From: Acanthosepion esculentum
Taxonomy: Eukaryota > Mollusca > Cephalopoda > Sepiida > Sepiidae
Assembly: GCA_964036315.1 (NCBI GenBank)
Contig: OZ038488.1
Location: 66,283,142-66,347,141 of the forward strand
Reading direction: 5' to 3'
Length of the DNA: 64,000 nucleotides
This document shows positions 54,927 to 64,000 of this stretch, one piece after another. A program made the position numbers and the translations under genes. Below the pieces are notes generated by a model, which searched no databases, was not told the DNA's origin, and was given only the letters and a program-made list of their open reading frames with translations. Every line of letters begins with the position of its first letter. The first letter of the stretch is position 1.

Positions 54927-56454
54927 AGGCATTAAGGATTTTGGGATTGCTGGGTTGAACATTGGCAACCCTTCCACTGTATAGGTTAGCTTAGGTCAGT
55001 TTTGCTTCAGTTAATTGGTTTTTTTTTATCTTTTTTCAGATTAACTTAGCTAGGGTGTGTATGTTCATTGGCCCCTTTTATTTCTGGCCCTATTTTTATT
55101 TTCTTTTGTTTAATTCCCCATCCCTCCCATCGTTAGGTGGTTAGTGATGTCAGTTCTCTGGTGGGTGCGGGGCGCCTTTCGTTTCGAGAGTGTCTTTCGT
55201 ATTTGTTGTTGTGTTTGAATGTGTGCGTGTTTGTAGTGAATGGTTGGATTGCACGAATGTTTTATATTTTTTTCAGCCCCGCATTGATTTCGGCCAGTTA
55301 ACTCGCATTTCTGCCATATTTAGAGCTGTGGGGGGGTTTTCTACTAACAAAATCTTTTGTTTAGTTTCTTGTATATAGTTATACTCATTGTAAATATTCA
55401 TTGGGGATTTTAGATTGTTATTTTTACCCCTCCCCCCACAGACAATGTATTGTAAATATGGGGACTAGTTAGGACTTCATAGAGTCTCTGAGGTATTATG
55501 GTGGATGTAGTAAGAATGGTATGTAATGGATGTGTTGTTTTGGTGAAAGGAATATTGTTTGTATGTTCGGGTCAGTGTTTGCGCCTAGCTAGGTTAAAAG
55601 TTAAGACAGAAGATGACCGTCCTTTCCCAACCCCCTTTTCGGCCTTGTGCCACATTTGTACTTTGGTACAATAAATACCACTCCATCCATTGGAATTTGG
55701 CGAAAGGTGGGTGAGTCTTGCGCGTCTCTGCCGAGTAAAAGGTGCTGACTTTGAGTGGCATTCTGATGCCGGTTAGGAGGATATTGTTTTTGCTGGGTTG
55801 AAACATTGGCAACCCTCCCCTTAATAGTTTAGTGTAGGTCGTTTTGTTGTTTTAGTTGTTTTTTCCCGTTATTAAACTTAGGTTGCGTATGCGCATTGGC
55901 CACTTTTATTTTTTTCCCTATTTGTTTTTCTTTGGGTTTAATTCCCCATCCCTCCCATCGTTAGGTGGATAGTGATGTCAGTTCTCTGGTGGGTGCGGGG
56001 TGCCTTTTGTTTCGTGTATGTTGTTTCGTAACTGTTTTTGTGTTTGGGTGAGTGGTTGGGATGCACAGATGCATTGATTCCGTCCAGTGAACTGGTGTTA
56101 CTGCTACATTTAGTTGCTTTGTGGGGGTTTTATTACTAACAAAAATTTGGTTTAGTTTCTTGTATATAGTTCTTATACATTTGTAAATACTCATTGGGGA
56201 TTTTAAATTGTTTTTTATCCCCCCCCCCCACAAACATTGAACTGTATATATGGGGACTAGTTAGGACTTCATAGAGTTTTTGAGGTAAGAATGGTAAGTA
56301 AAAATGAGTTGTTTTGGTGAAAGGAATATTGTCAGTATGTTTTGGGTCAGTGGTTGCGGCTAGCTAAGTTTAAATGTTAAGACAGAAGACCATCCTTTTC
56401 CCCTTTCCCCCCTTCGGCCTTGTGCCATATTTGTACATTTAGTACAATAAATAT
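54833..56454 (+). repeat. Tandem duplication of the Tx1 3' end
   Basis: Unit 1 (54833-55680) runs from the last ~31 codons of ORF2 (CTCCATCCATTGGAATTTGG) to GGTACAATAAATACC. Unit 2 (55681-56454) starts again at CTCCATCCATTGGAATTTGG and ends GTACAATAAATATT. Both contain GATGCCGGTTAGG, CCATCCCTCCCATCGTTAGG, TCGGCCTTGTGCC/A and the AATAAA. Divergence is around 10-15% by eye. Confidence 0.92.
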
Positions 56455-56468
56455 TAGGAAGTCACTAG

Positions 56469-56632
56469 GTGTGAGTCACCAAGAGTGTATCACCGAGTGA
56501 GTGTATGAATGTGTGAGTCAGGACACCAGTGAGAGAAGTCCACATACTTTGTACTACGTTTCCGTGAATAATATACCGTTTAACTTTATATCCGAGTCTG
56601 TGTCATTTTTCTATGGTTTCAACACCATAACA
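56469..56632 (+). repeat. 3' LTR, second part
   Basis: Resumes the LTR at GTGTGAGTCACCAAGAGTG and ends TTTCAACACCATAACA, matching 45614-45789 except for a ~20-base insertion (GAGTGTATGAATGTGTGAG) and a short deletion. Followed by TATT. Confidence 0.92.
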
Positions 56633-56736
56633 TATTGGCAAATGAGTACTAAACAGGCTTATTGTTGAGCAAAATGAGTTGTATTCACCAAAATTTGAAT
56701 TCCTAATTTAAAGGTATATGGATTTCATGAAAGATT

Positions 56737-57130
56737 TTACAAGTTTTCAATGTGCGCACCGGCTGTGACATGACGTACGTGTAGTCGGTAGTCCAGTTCC
56801 TGCTAAATACGTTTCAACATGTCTTTGGTAACAGTCTTCGGTGCGGCGGTGATTCTTTGCTTTTATTCCTCTAGGCTTGAATGAAGAGTGAGGACATAGA
56901 CCAGTTTCTTTAGATATTTCCAGAGAAAAAGATCGGAAGGTAGTCGTCCAAATCCGTTTACCCTACACTGACAACCGCCCTTTTTAAGTTTTATGCCAAG
57001 TCCAAATCTGTCCAGTTTTTAACGAATTCTCTCACAAATTTACGCTGCACAGTCTTCTTCAACTGTGTTCGAGCAGACCCCAACACAGAAAACGTCTTTT
57101 CTTTTCCAGTGATTGGCATTTCTATACATA
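56737..57130 (-). pseudogene. IS630-like transposase, internally deleted
   Basis: Minus strand from about 57125: FSVLGSARTQLKKTVQRKF and VREFVKNWTDL, an N-terminal helix-turn-helix (DUF4817-like 'CVLxFAxTxSxxxVQRxFRxxFxKxPP'); then a jump near 56960 to GRLPSDLFLWKYLKKLVYVL, LEE-stop-KQRITAAPKTVTKDMLK and YRLHVRHVTAGAHIENL-stop at 56737. This is the C-terminal DDE block and end. Catalytic core residues between them are deleted. Two stops. Confidence 0.8.
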
Positions 57131-57139
57131 AAAGATAAA

Positions 57140-57595
57140 AGAAATTAAACAGAATTTGGAGTTGTTTCTACGCATACTGTTAAAATTCGAGATCATTTGA
57201 GCGAGTATTGGTCAAGTTATTATATTACGAAACGGTATCAATTTTTCTGAAATACCCTGTACTCTATATGCGCAAACTGTTGATGGTTGCGCTAGCACAA
57301 AATCCCAAGTAATCATAACCGAGGGTTCAAGCCTACTAGACTTGTTCAATGATTGGACACAACACTTTATGCATTCTTTCCCAGAATATGTAAGTAAGGT
57401 CCGCTCAGCATAATTAATTCCGTGGTTTTGAATAAAGAAGTGCTCGAGCAGGAGTCTATAAAAGGGATTAGCTAGCCGCCTCAGTACGTGAGTAAGCTCG
57501 AAAACAGGCAGCCATCATATATATATATTCAGCGTTTCCTATTAGTGGATAATCGACGCTTGCGTTTTTATATCACCACCTTACTACACATATAC

Positions 57596-57600
<5 letters not shown>
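57140..57600. other. Intergenic, nothing firm
   Basis: No recognised gene. TAGTGGATAATCGACGC near 57543 recalls the second SINE family tail. Confidence 0.4.

Positions 57601-57646
<46 letters not shown>
57601..57646. repeat. (TA)n microsatellite
   Basis: About 23 TA units. Confidence 0.95.
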
Positions 57647-57652
<6 letters not shown>

Positions 57653-57695
57653 GATAAATGCGAACGTCAGTCTTTCACCGTGTCGCACTTACTTT

Positions 57696-58145
57696 TTCCA
57701 CTTTACTCCTAGAGGCCGTAACCCAATATGTCATACCATTTTGGAATCAGGCCAACTCTGTGAGCATATTAAATAACATTCCGGGCCGGATCCGGACCAC
57801 GGATCATAAAATTTTGGATCCTCAAATTTTCATTACTGCGATTGTTTTCGGATTCTGCCATATTGGCTTCTACTTATAAAAACAATTAAAGGAACACAAC
57901 TCTCTAACTTTTAATAGCTCAAGTTTCAAATTAAAAAATATTACTGTTCTTAAATTACAGTGTTTCAAATTAAAATTGTCCGTGTTTTCAGCTTTACTCC
58001 TAGAAGCTGTAGTCCAATATATCATACCATTTTGGAATCAGGCCGGTTACGTGAGCCAATTAAAATAATTCCAGGCTAGATCCAGACCCACAATACGGAA
58101 ATTTTCGATTCCCAAATTATCATTACTGCGATTGTTTTCGGCGAT
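57696..58145 (+). repeat. Two ~155-bp direct repeats, 294 bases apart
   Basis: Bases 57700-57855 and 57994-58145 share CTTTACTCCTAGAxGCxGTA, CATACCATTTTGGAATCAGG and ATTACTGCGATTGTTTTCGG in order, about 78% identical. The frame at 57658-57879 is open by chance across the first copy. Family unknown. Confidence 0.8.
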
Positions 58146-58480
58146 TTTTAGGTGATTTTTTTATTACAATTTTTTTTGTATGATAATAATTTTTATAACT
58201 TGGTAATAAATTTGGGAATAATCGAAATTAATTGCGAAATACAGTAAAAGACACCCATGAAATAAAAATAATTGGTTGTACGGAAAGTAATGACCTACGT
58301 ACATTTCCTTTAAATTAAGTGAGGGCGGGTGAATTATCATTGAAATTTTAAAAGGTAAGCTTAAATATTAATGCAATACTTAAATGCAGTGATCAATTAA
58401 ATGCAAGTGATCTGTAGTTTATTGCATCTACACTTCCCAACCTATTGTGATTAAGGCCCAATCATGAGCCCTCCGTGGGA
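58146..58480. other. Intergenic, nothing firm
   Basis: AT-rich; nothing recognised. Confidence 0.5.
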
Positions 58481-58481
58481 G

Positions 58482-58521
58482 CTAGCCTAAATGCCGCCCG
58501 ATAGGGCGGCTTTTAAGCTAG
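58482..58521. repeat. GC-rich hairpin
   Basis: GCCGCCC (58493-58499), loop GATA, GGGCGGC (58504-58510), extended by CTAGCCTAAAT against TTTTAAGCTAG to 18-bp arms with two mismatches. Compositionally out of place in AT-rich DNA. Confidence 0.85.
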
Positions 58522-58523
58522 GA

Positions 58524-58540
58524 CACATACTCACACACAG

Positions 58541-58583
<43 letters not shown>

Positions 58584-59219
58584 GATAATATTTGGTAATC
58601 CGTAGGATAATTCCAAAAGGATATAGATCCAGGGAGAGCACAGTATCAAAAACAGAGCAACAATAATAATTATTATAAAGAAAATTAACTCTTAAAAGAC
58701 CATGCTGATATTTATTTCGTTAAGATCGAGAGATCTCAACGCTTCAGACCGACTCTGTACACGCAAATATAAATGGATAAAATTTATCCAGGCTTAAAAA
58801 ACAAAAATTATATTAAATATGCAGATTTAAAATTGGGAAAGGGAAGAGAAAACAGTGAAAATATTAAAAACTTGAAAATGAAAGATTTATTTCAGTTGTA
58901 TAAAAAGATATGTTGAGGGGTAGACATGTTAACCTAATTCACTACGAAAAGGAAAAGATTTCTTCAGATGGTAATAGTTGAAATAAACAGAAGTAGAAAG
59001 GAGGAAAGAAATTAGAAAAAGGAAATAGAAGAAAAGAGAAGAAAGGGAACTCGATGAACGTTTGGAAAATTGTCCATTTTTTTGTATACAGTCGAAAATA
59101 TATTGTCTGGCTCAGTAGTCAGTTACGAATATGACACATTTGTATTGTATTCTTTTGACACAAACATAAAAAATGAATGAGGTTGTCGGATCCTCATACG
59201 TCGAAATCGACGGGAGAGT

Positions 59220-59267
<48 letters not shown>

Positions 59268-60100
59268 TGTTAGAAAGCTAATATTTAATATAGTAATATT
59301 TATTTATATGTATTTTTACAGAAGAATTAAAATTAAAACTTTGTTACTTACAATTGGATTTTCAGTGTTTTTTTTCTTAGAAAAAGATTGTTTTACTTTT
59401 TTATTTTAACCGGTTTCGGTTAGCATGTCAAAAAGTTTTTAACTGTTTGTAACTCCACGTGTTGATGCTTATGTTTTGAAAAAAATGAAAGATAGAGAAA
59501 TGCGGGAGACAAAATCTACCAAATTTTAGTGTCATTCCATTCTACCAGTGCGACTACAGAACCACTGAACAAAGGCGGATTAATAAGGAAATATTTTTAT
59601 CAGCAATTTCAAATCAATACTTAATTCATTGCATAAATAGATTCTACCAAATTCTCCTTACCATAAGCGATATATATAGCTAGTTACGCCCCATGATTTT
59701 TTTTTTATTTGTTCAAAATATTTCTTATTTTAGTATATAATATATATATATATATATAGACAAATTGATTACCATTCCATCAGATCCTCATGGAAACTTT
59801 ATATATATGAAGAGAGACAGACAGACAGGCAGATAAGCAAAAACTAAAAATCCTTGAAGCCCTTTGTATAAGAGACTTAAAACCCAAAATAAATAAAGTC
59901 ATCTATGAGTACAGTCCTTAAATACTTATACAAAATTATATATGTATGAGCAAGAATGGAAAAGTTACTTCCCTTATACTGGAAGAATAAACAAAAACAC
60001 GTGATATTTGAAATCTGGAACGCTGCATAAGGAGTAAAAACGAATAGTTGAAAGGTTTTGAATTTATAGAAACATATATACATTTTCAGAGACAACTTAA
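58524..60100. other. Mostly AT-rich intergenic with TA arrays
   Basis: TA arrays lie at about 58549-58580, 59226-59262 and 59739-59758. No gene recognised; open frames at 59173-59409 and 59877-60095 carry no motif. Confidence 0.5.
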
Positions 60101-60145
60101 CCCCTGAAGATGGTCTCAGACGAAATTGAAAGTACTTGTGAAAAT
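60100..60145 (+). ncRNA. Hammerhead-like core, PLE-type terminal scrap
   Basis: CTGAAGA at 60104, a short GTC/GAC stem with loop TCA preceded by TG, then GAAA at 60122. Stem III and an NUH site are not clear. About 190 bases upstream there is no RT, so only the terminal part of the element remains. Confidence 0.5.
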
Positions 60146-60282
60146 AAAAACTATTTTAAAGAAAATTTTGGTATTTTTCTTAATCAATTTTCTAAGGCTA
60201 CCAAGAAATTAATCTGCGAACTTGAAAGGATCACAGCAAAAACTAGTCGACATGTCTAAATTATTTAATCAAACCTGTTTGA

Positions 60283-60309
60283 ATATATATATATATATAT
60301 ACATATATG

Positions 60310-60342
<33 letters not shown>

Positions 60343-60410
60343 CAGTCTTTTAAGAATAAAACAGACTGTCGTCGGTTGGTGTTGACCTCAGTGTCCACTT
60401 TTATATATTT

Positions 60411-60442
<32 letters not shown>
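60283..60442 (+). repeat. (TA)n arrays around a hammerhead-repeat scrap
   Basis: TA-rich 60283-60341, then 60355-60410 with AAAACAGACTGTCGTC and GTGTCCACTTTTATAT, the stem III/cleavage-site half of the 42.5-kb repeat, then TC (60411-60426) and TA arrays. Confidence 0.65.
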
Positions 60443-60444
<2 letters not shown>

Positions 60445-60892
60445 GTCATCCACAGACAGACTATTTCGCTGTATCACAGCTCATCAGTGTGGCTCACACT
60501 AGGCCAAGATTATCAAAGCATGCATCTATCTATCTATCTATCTATCTAATTTGTTTATTTTGTAGTCTCTCTTATTTGTTTGCTTGTGTAAAGTTTATTG
60601 AACTGATAACCATATAAATCATTAAATAAACTATGCATTGGTATATATCGATTAACCGAGTGCATATAGGTTGGTGTCAATAATAATGAATAAATAATTA
60701 TTACACCCTCCACGCATACATCCGTCCCTTCACATACAGACGTCAACACATCGAAGACACGTGATCAGGACCTTCGCGTCTTTGTCAAATAGCAATGCTC
60801 AAGTCAACAAACAATTACGTAAATGTTTCAATAATGCCATTTGTTGTGAAGAGATCCGTTTGGTCCTTTCTTGACATAGTACAAAACTATAA

Positions 60893-60940
60893 ATGTGTAG
60901 CACCCAGCGAGGATCGAACTTTCGATAGAAGTAACAGCTT
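60893..60940 (-). mobile_element. tRNA-headed SINE scrap inside an open frame
   Basis: GCACCCAGCGAGGATCGAAC is the complement of the B-box region of the family at 7905-8045. It lies within the 110-codon frame 60795-61127, which argues against that frame being a gene. Confidence 0.55.
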
Positions 60941-61331
60941 TCGACACTATATGAAAAAGCAACACGAAAATAAATGTCCAAGGGAAGAAACCGTGTTTTA
61001 TACCGCACAAAATAACGAAAATTTAATCTTTGAAAACTGGAATTTTATATACAATGTATTCCTAGCTAACTATTGTAATAAAATAAGGACTTTGAAACGG
61101 CCAGCTTTCATACCACGTGTAATTTAATAGTTTTTCAACGTACCAATGTAGTTTAATATATGTAAGCTAATATTTTGTCTTCATTGGCTAGTGATATTCA
61201 TCTTAATGGTAAGATTGCGAAAATGCAACTAAAGCATTTTGGGTTGTGGTTCTTGAGTTCTTCATTTATTCGAATTATTGGTTAGACACAATGAGAAGTT
61301 GAACAAGGAATGCGGTTTCGTCTAAAATTTC

Positions 61332-61410
61332 GTCTATATTTATGTGTAAAATTGGTCAATATCAGGGATAGTGCGTATGTAAATATAAAATGGCAACAGT
61401 CTGTTTCATG
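61332..61410 (-). mobile_element. Hammerhead-repeat body, minus strand
   Basis: Minus strand: ATGAAACAGACTGTTGCC, TATCCCTGATATTGACC and ATAAATATAGACG align with 42547-42650. The CTGANGA half is lost at the adjoining (TA)n array. Confidence 0.7.
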
Positions 61411-61454
61411 TGTGTATATATATATATATATATAATATAGTGGAAAAGATTTCG

Positions 61455-61500
61455 TGTGACGAGTTTCATCCTTAAGGACTTCATCAGACGACTAGGTTTG
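61455..61500 (-). ncRNA. Hammerhead ribozyme motif, core intact, second type
   Basis: Minus strand: CTGATGA (61487-61481), stem II GTCC/GGAT with loop TTAA, GAAA (61467-61464), a minimal stem III (C-TC-G) and GTC at 61460-61458. All invariant core bases are present. Sequence differs from the 42-kb motif outside the core. A (TA)n array (61418-61437) lies just beyond the 3' side. Confidence 0.7.
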
Positions 61501-61880
61501 TTTATGTTGATGCGACTACACTTGTGCACGAACGAGAGACACTGGGTATTTTAAATTTATAAAAAATAATACAGTATATAGTCTAGCCATTTAGATTCTT
61601 TTTCTTCTCGTTACCATCATCTTTTTTTATTAAATATCCCACATTGTAATAGCAGAAGATTTGCCCAGAATGGTGAAACGTTGTTAGGAACCTGGACGCA
61701 AATTTACTGTGAATGAACTAGTGGTTACAGCACGTTCAGAACATTTTCGTCTTAGTATATTGTTTTCTCTTTTAATTAAAGTATCATTTTTTTATATCAA
61801 AATTGTGGTCAGACTCGTTACGGTGAACAACTCATGAGTTTTGTGTGCTGCATTTTAAAATGTCTCCTTTTTTGTTCACA
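61500..61880. other. Intergenic, nothing firm
   Basis: No recognised feature. Confidence 0.5.
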
Positions 61881-61881
61881 T

Positions 61882-61949
61882 AATATTTTATATACCGTTC
61901 TTGAGGTTTCTCGTATTGGGGAAACCTCAAGAACCGTAAATAAAATATT
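61882..61949. repeat. Hairpin with 29-bp arms
   Basis: 61882-61910 and 61921-61949 pair at 27 of 29 positions around a 10-base loop (TTCTTGAGGTTTC at the inner end). No TA duplication or coding content. Confidence 0.88.
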
Positions 61950-62089
61950 AATTATTATTAATGGTAATCTTTACTGGTGATAGAGTAAATTACTCCTTCA
62001 AGTTCTGTCTTGTTTTGTTTTGCATTGATTAAGTCTTTTGTTGTTTAATCAATATAAAACATGCCAAAACTTAGCTTACTAGTTGTTTC

Positions 62090-62480
62090 TCTCTGACTCT
62101 CTTGTCGTCAATGTGTCCTGTGAGTGTTCAATTCTTCATGGTCCACTTTCCTCATTATGTGTTCACAAAATTTCAACTGTCTCTTTTTGATTTTAAGTAT
62201 AAGCTTTTTTTTGCTTACAGTTTCCTTAAAACTAACTCGTTACTCACATGCTCTATCCATGGTATTCTCAGTATCCTTCTGTAGAACTACATATCTGGCA
62301 CCTCAAGTTTCTTCTTCATTTGTGAGGAAATTGCCTCAGAGGAATAGTATTATATAGCAGTTCAATTTTCTTTGTTTTTCTTGTTTCTAATGAAATGTTT
62401 CTTAATACTTTTAGACAACATCTTTTGGTATTCCAAATCACTTTCGGCTTTCATTGTCCCATTTTTTAGTTTGACATTAA
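62090..62480 (-). pseudogene. RTE-like LINE ORF2, C-terminal part
   Basis: Plus-strand words such as GGTATTCTCAGTATCCTTCT and GTAGAACTACAT are the complement of the YRRMLRIPW block, and TTTCCTCATTATGTG that of HIMRK. Strongly decayed. Confidence 0.65.
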
Positions 62481-62544
62481 TAAAATATTGAATAGTAGTA
62501 ATTTGCACGCAAATCTCTCAGACGGTTACTTATTTTTTATCATT

Positions 62545-62650
62545 TCATCCCAAGCAAGGGAATAAAGCCTCTAGGATGAAAAGGGTTACCGAGTGTTAGA
62601 GAATATGTCAAAAAATACTATTAAGGAGAGAGGACAATAAAACAAAAACA
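62545..62650 (-). pseudogene. Jockey-like LINE 3'-end scrap
   Basis: CCAAGCAAGGGAATAAAGCC and GGGTTACCGAGTGTTAGAGA parallel 26180-26230 at the end of the minus-strand jockey-like copy. Confidence 0.55.
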
Positions 62651-62659
62651 AGAATTAAA

Positions 62660-63480
62660 AAAAAAAAAATTCAATAGAACACACTTGTTCTGAATTATTT
62701 TTTAATAAAGTAAATCGTAATGTAATTTTTTTTTAAGAGAGCGTTTCGTTTAGATTAACATAACGTGGAGCTATGGTTAACAACCTAGAGTAAATGATCT
62801 TCTGTAATGTTGTCTTTGTACCGACTAATGAAAACACGAGACGGTATACATAATATTAGACTTTATTCAACTCTGGACTTCGTCAATTACAGTCGGCGAA
62901 TGAGTGTGTGGCCATGGGACTGTCCCCGAACGTGGACTCTACATTGTTGTGTGGATGTAAGAGACTCTATCCTCCCTTGAGTGAGTGTTTATATATCCAT
63001 CCATTATATAGCTTTTTCTCGCTCATGCACAATATCCATCCACGGCTCAGATGGGACTGTCATGTGTGTGTGTGTGTTGGGGGGGTCACTGACATCGGGT
63101 GAATCGTGGATTTTCAAACCCTGCTAGGGGGTCATCCATTGAGTCAACTTTGCACATGGCTTCTTTAAAGTGCATAACCTATTCTAATATGTTTTGGTAT
63201 TAGACACATATTGCATCTCACTAGGAACAAGACATGTGTGGTTTTGTGTTGAGCTTAGTAAATACACAAATAATTGGTCGTCTTTCTTTGACCCAACTGG
63301 GAACAATTTTGACGAGTTCCAGTTTCCAGCCAAGGACGAGAGTAGAATAATTTAGTATCATCATCACTTAGGCACAGGATCCAATCGGAAGCAATTGACC
63401 TAATCGGTTAAAGATCGGTGCTGATTTTGAGACATCAAAACAACCTCAAATTTGTAGTATGACAAATATTTTCAAGAAAA
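62660..63480. other. Intergenic, nothing firm
   Basis: Contains a GT/G-rich run at 63060-63085. The frame 62908-63102 has no recognised motif. Confidence 0.45.
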
Positions 63481-63484
63481 TGTG

Positions 63485-63680
63485 TCGAAAATAGAAAATG
63501 CTCCGGTTTTAAAACGGATCTGCCTAGGGAGTTGGAAAAGCTAATGGACGTGGCTATTGAAGTAATTCCAGTAGTAATGGGTGCACTTGGAGCATCACCG
63601 AGAAAATTGAAAGAGCACTTAGATAAAGTTGAAATTCAGACCAAGATTTTAAATTTTGTCACTACTTTTTAGTGTGTTCT
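63485..63680 (+). pseudogene. R2/NeSL-like LINE C-terminal fragment
   Basis: The plus strand reads DLPRELEKLMDVAIEVIPVV and MGALGASPRKLKEHLDKVEI, the same 'VIPVVVGALGxxxKxLxxHL' tail as in 3-333 but from a different subfamily (ASPRKLKEH versus KGSDRL). Only the extreme C-terminus is left. Confidence 0.65.
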
Positions 63681-63867
63681 TAGTTGTATCGTTCGTCCGA
63701 TTAAATTTGTTCTTTTTATAGAACATTATGAACGACAAAGATTTCAAACATTGATAAAAAAAAAGAAATCTACATTTTGTTTGTAAATCAGATATTGATT
63801 ACTTACAAGAAGGTTTCAAATTTATCTGTATACATGCTCATGTTCAAATTTCAGCGCTCTTAAAAGG

Positions 63868-63915
63868 AGAGAAAAGAAAAAGAAAGAAAGAATGAAAGAA
63901 AGAAAGAACGAAAGA
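63868..63915. repeat. (GAAA)n low-complexity tract
   Basis: Imperfect GAAA units. Confidence 0.85.
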
Positions 63916-64000
63916 AAAAGACATGTCCTATATTAGCATACTTACATGTTGTTACTTGAAAAACTCATGTTTCAAGTCCGAAAATCAATGTTTGAAAAGA

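Larger units (their letters stand above)
49600..56455 (+). mobile_element. Tx1-type (L1/Tx1 group) LINE inserted in the gypsy 3' LTR
   Basis: A ~6,856-base unit sits between AGGAAGTCACCAG (49587-49599) and AGGAAGTCACTAG (56456-56468), a 13-bp target-site duplication with one mismatch. Removing it restores a continuous LTR. It has a T-rich 5' UTR (49600-50560), ORF1, ORF2 and a duplicated 3' UTR ending AATAAATATT with no poly(A). GC content of the ORFs is clearly above the surroundings, in line with a younger insertion. Confidence 0.9.

Noticed and set aside
45551..56632. An infectious endogenous retrovirus
   Set aside because: gag and pol are of the Ty3/gypsy retrotransposon type, no env-like frame exists, and pol lacks RNase H and the integrase core.
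58482..58521. A rho-independent terminator
   Set aside because: The hairpin plus TTTT looks the part, but the window is eukaryotic and no gene ends here.
60795..61127. 110-codon open frame as a host gene
   Set aside because: It contains a SINE-derived segment (60893-60940) and no recognised domain.

Overview
This window is repeat-dominated invertebrate DNA, and I found no host protein-coding gene that I can support. It most likely comes from a cephalopod, probably an octopus. That is an inference from the mix: very long (TA)n arrays, tRNA-headed SINEs, LINE fragments of a type that fills octopus gene models, several Penelope-like element (PLE) lineages, a Tx1-type LINE, Ty3/gypsy elements, a mariner and MITEs. 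Nearly every recognisable reading frame is a decayed mobile element.

Layout. 0-13 kb: an R2/NeSL-like LINE tail, a 119-bp-armed foldback, RTE-like LINE fragments (mostly minus strand) with a SINE-like insertion, an inverted duplication of that junction, a degenerate ~27-bp minisatellite, tRNA-headed SINEs, a ~98-bp tandem array and a jockey-like reverse transcriptase (RT) tail. 13-23 kb: PLE fragments, a complete but dead mariner (16229-17475) with both ends and TA target duplication, and a 5'-truncated PLE (18905-21017) with terminal inverted repeats and a hammerhead-like motif. 23-34 kb: SINEs, TA arrays, jockey-like and RTE-like LINE remnants on the minus strand, two MITEs and a perfect 91-bp-armed palindrome. 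34-45 kb: a tandemly triplicated hAT fragment fused to a gypsy gag-pol remnant, three PLE remnants, and two near-intact hammerhead ribozyme motifs in opposite orientation flanking a Tx1 3'-UTR copy. 45.5-56.6 kb: a gypsy element with both LTRs, internally deleted from RNase H to mid-integrase, whose 3' LTR is split by a ~6.86-kb Tx1 LINE with a 13-bp target-site duplication. 56.6-64 kb: a deleted IS630-like transposase, direct repeats, more hammerhead-like motifs and LINE tails.

The window records successive transposition: elements inserted in elements, duplicated in inverted orientation and bordered by TA microsatellites. The most interesting signal is a dispersed family carrying hammerhead-type cores (CTGANGA, stem II, GAAA, short stem III, NUH) on both strands; several copies keep all core nucleotides. 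Hammerheads are known from PLE pseudo-LTRs, so the motif class is established. The particular family, its inverted pairing and its association with TA arrays deserve follow-up.
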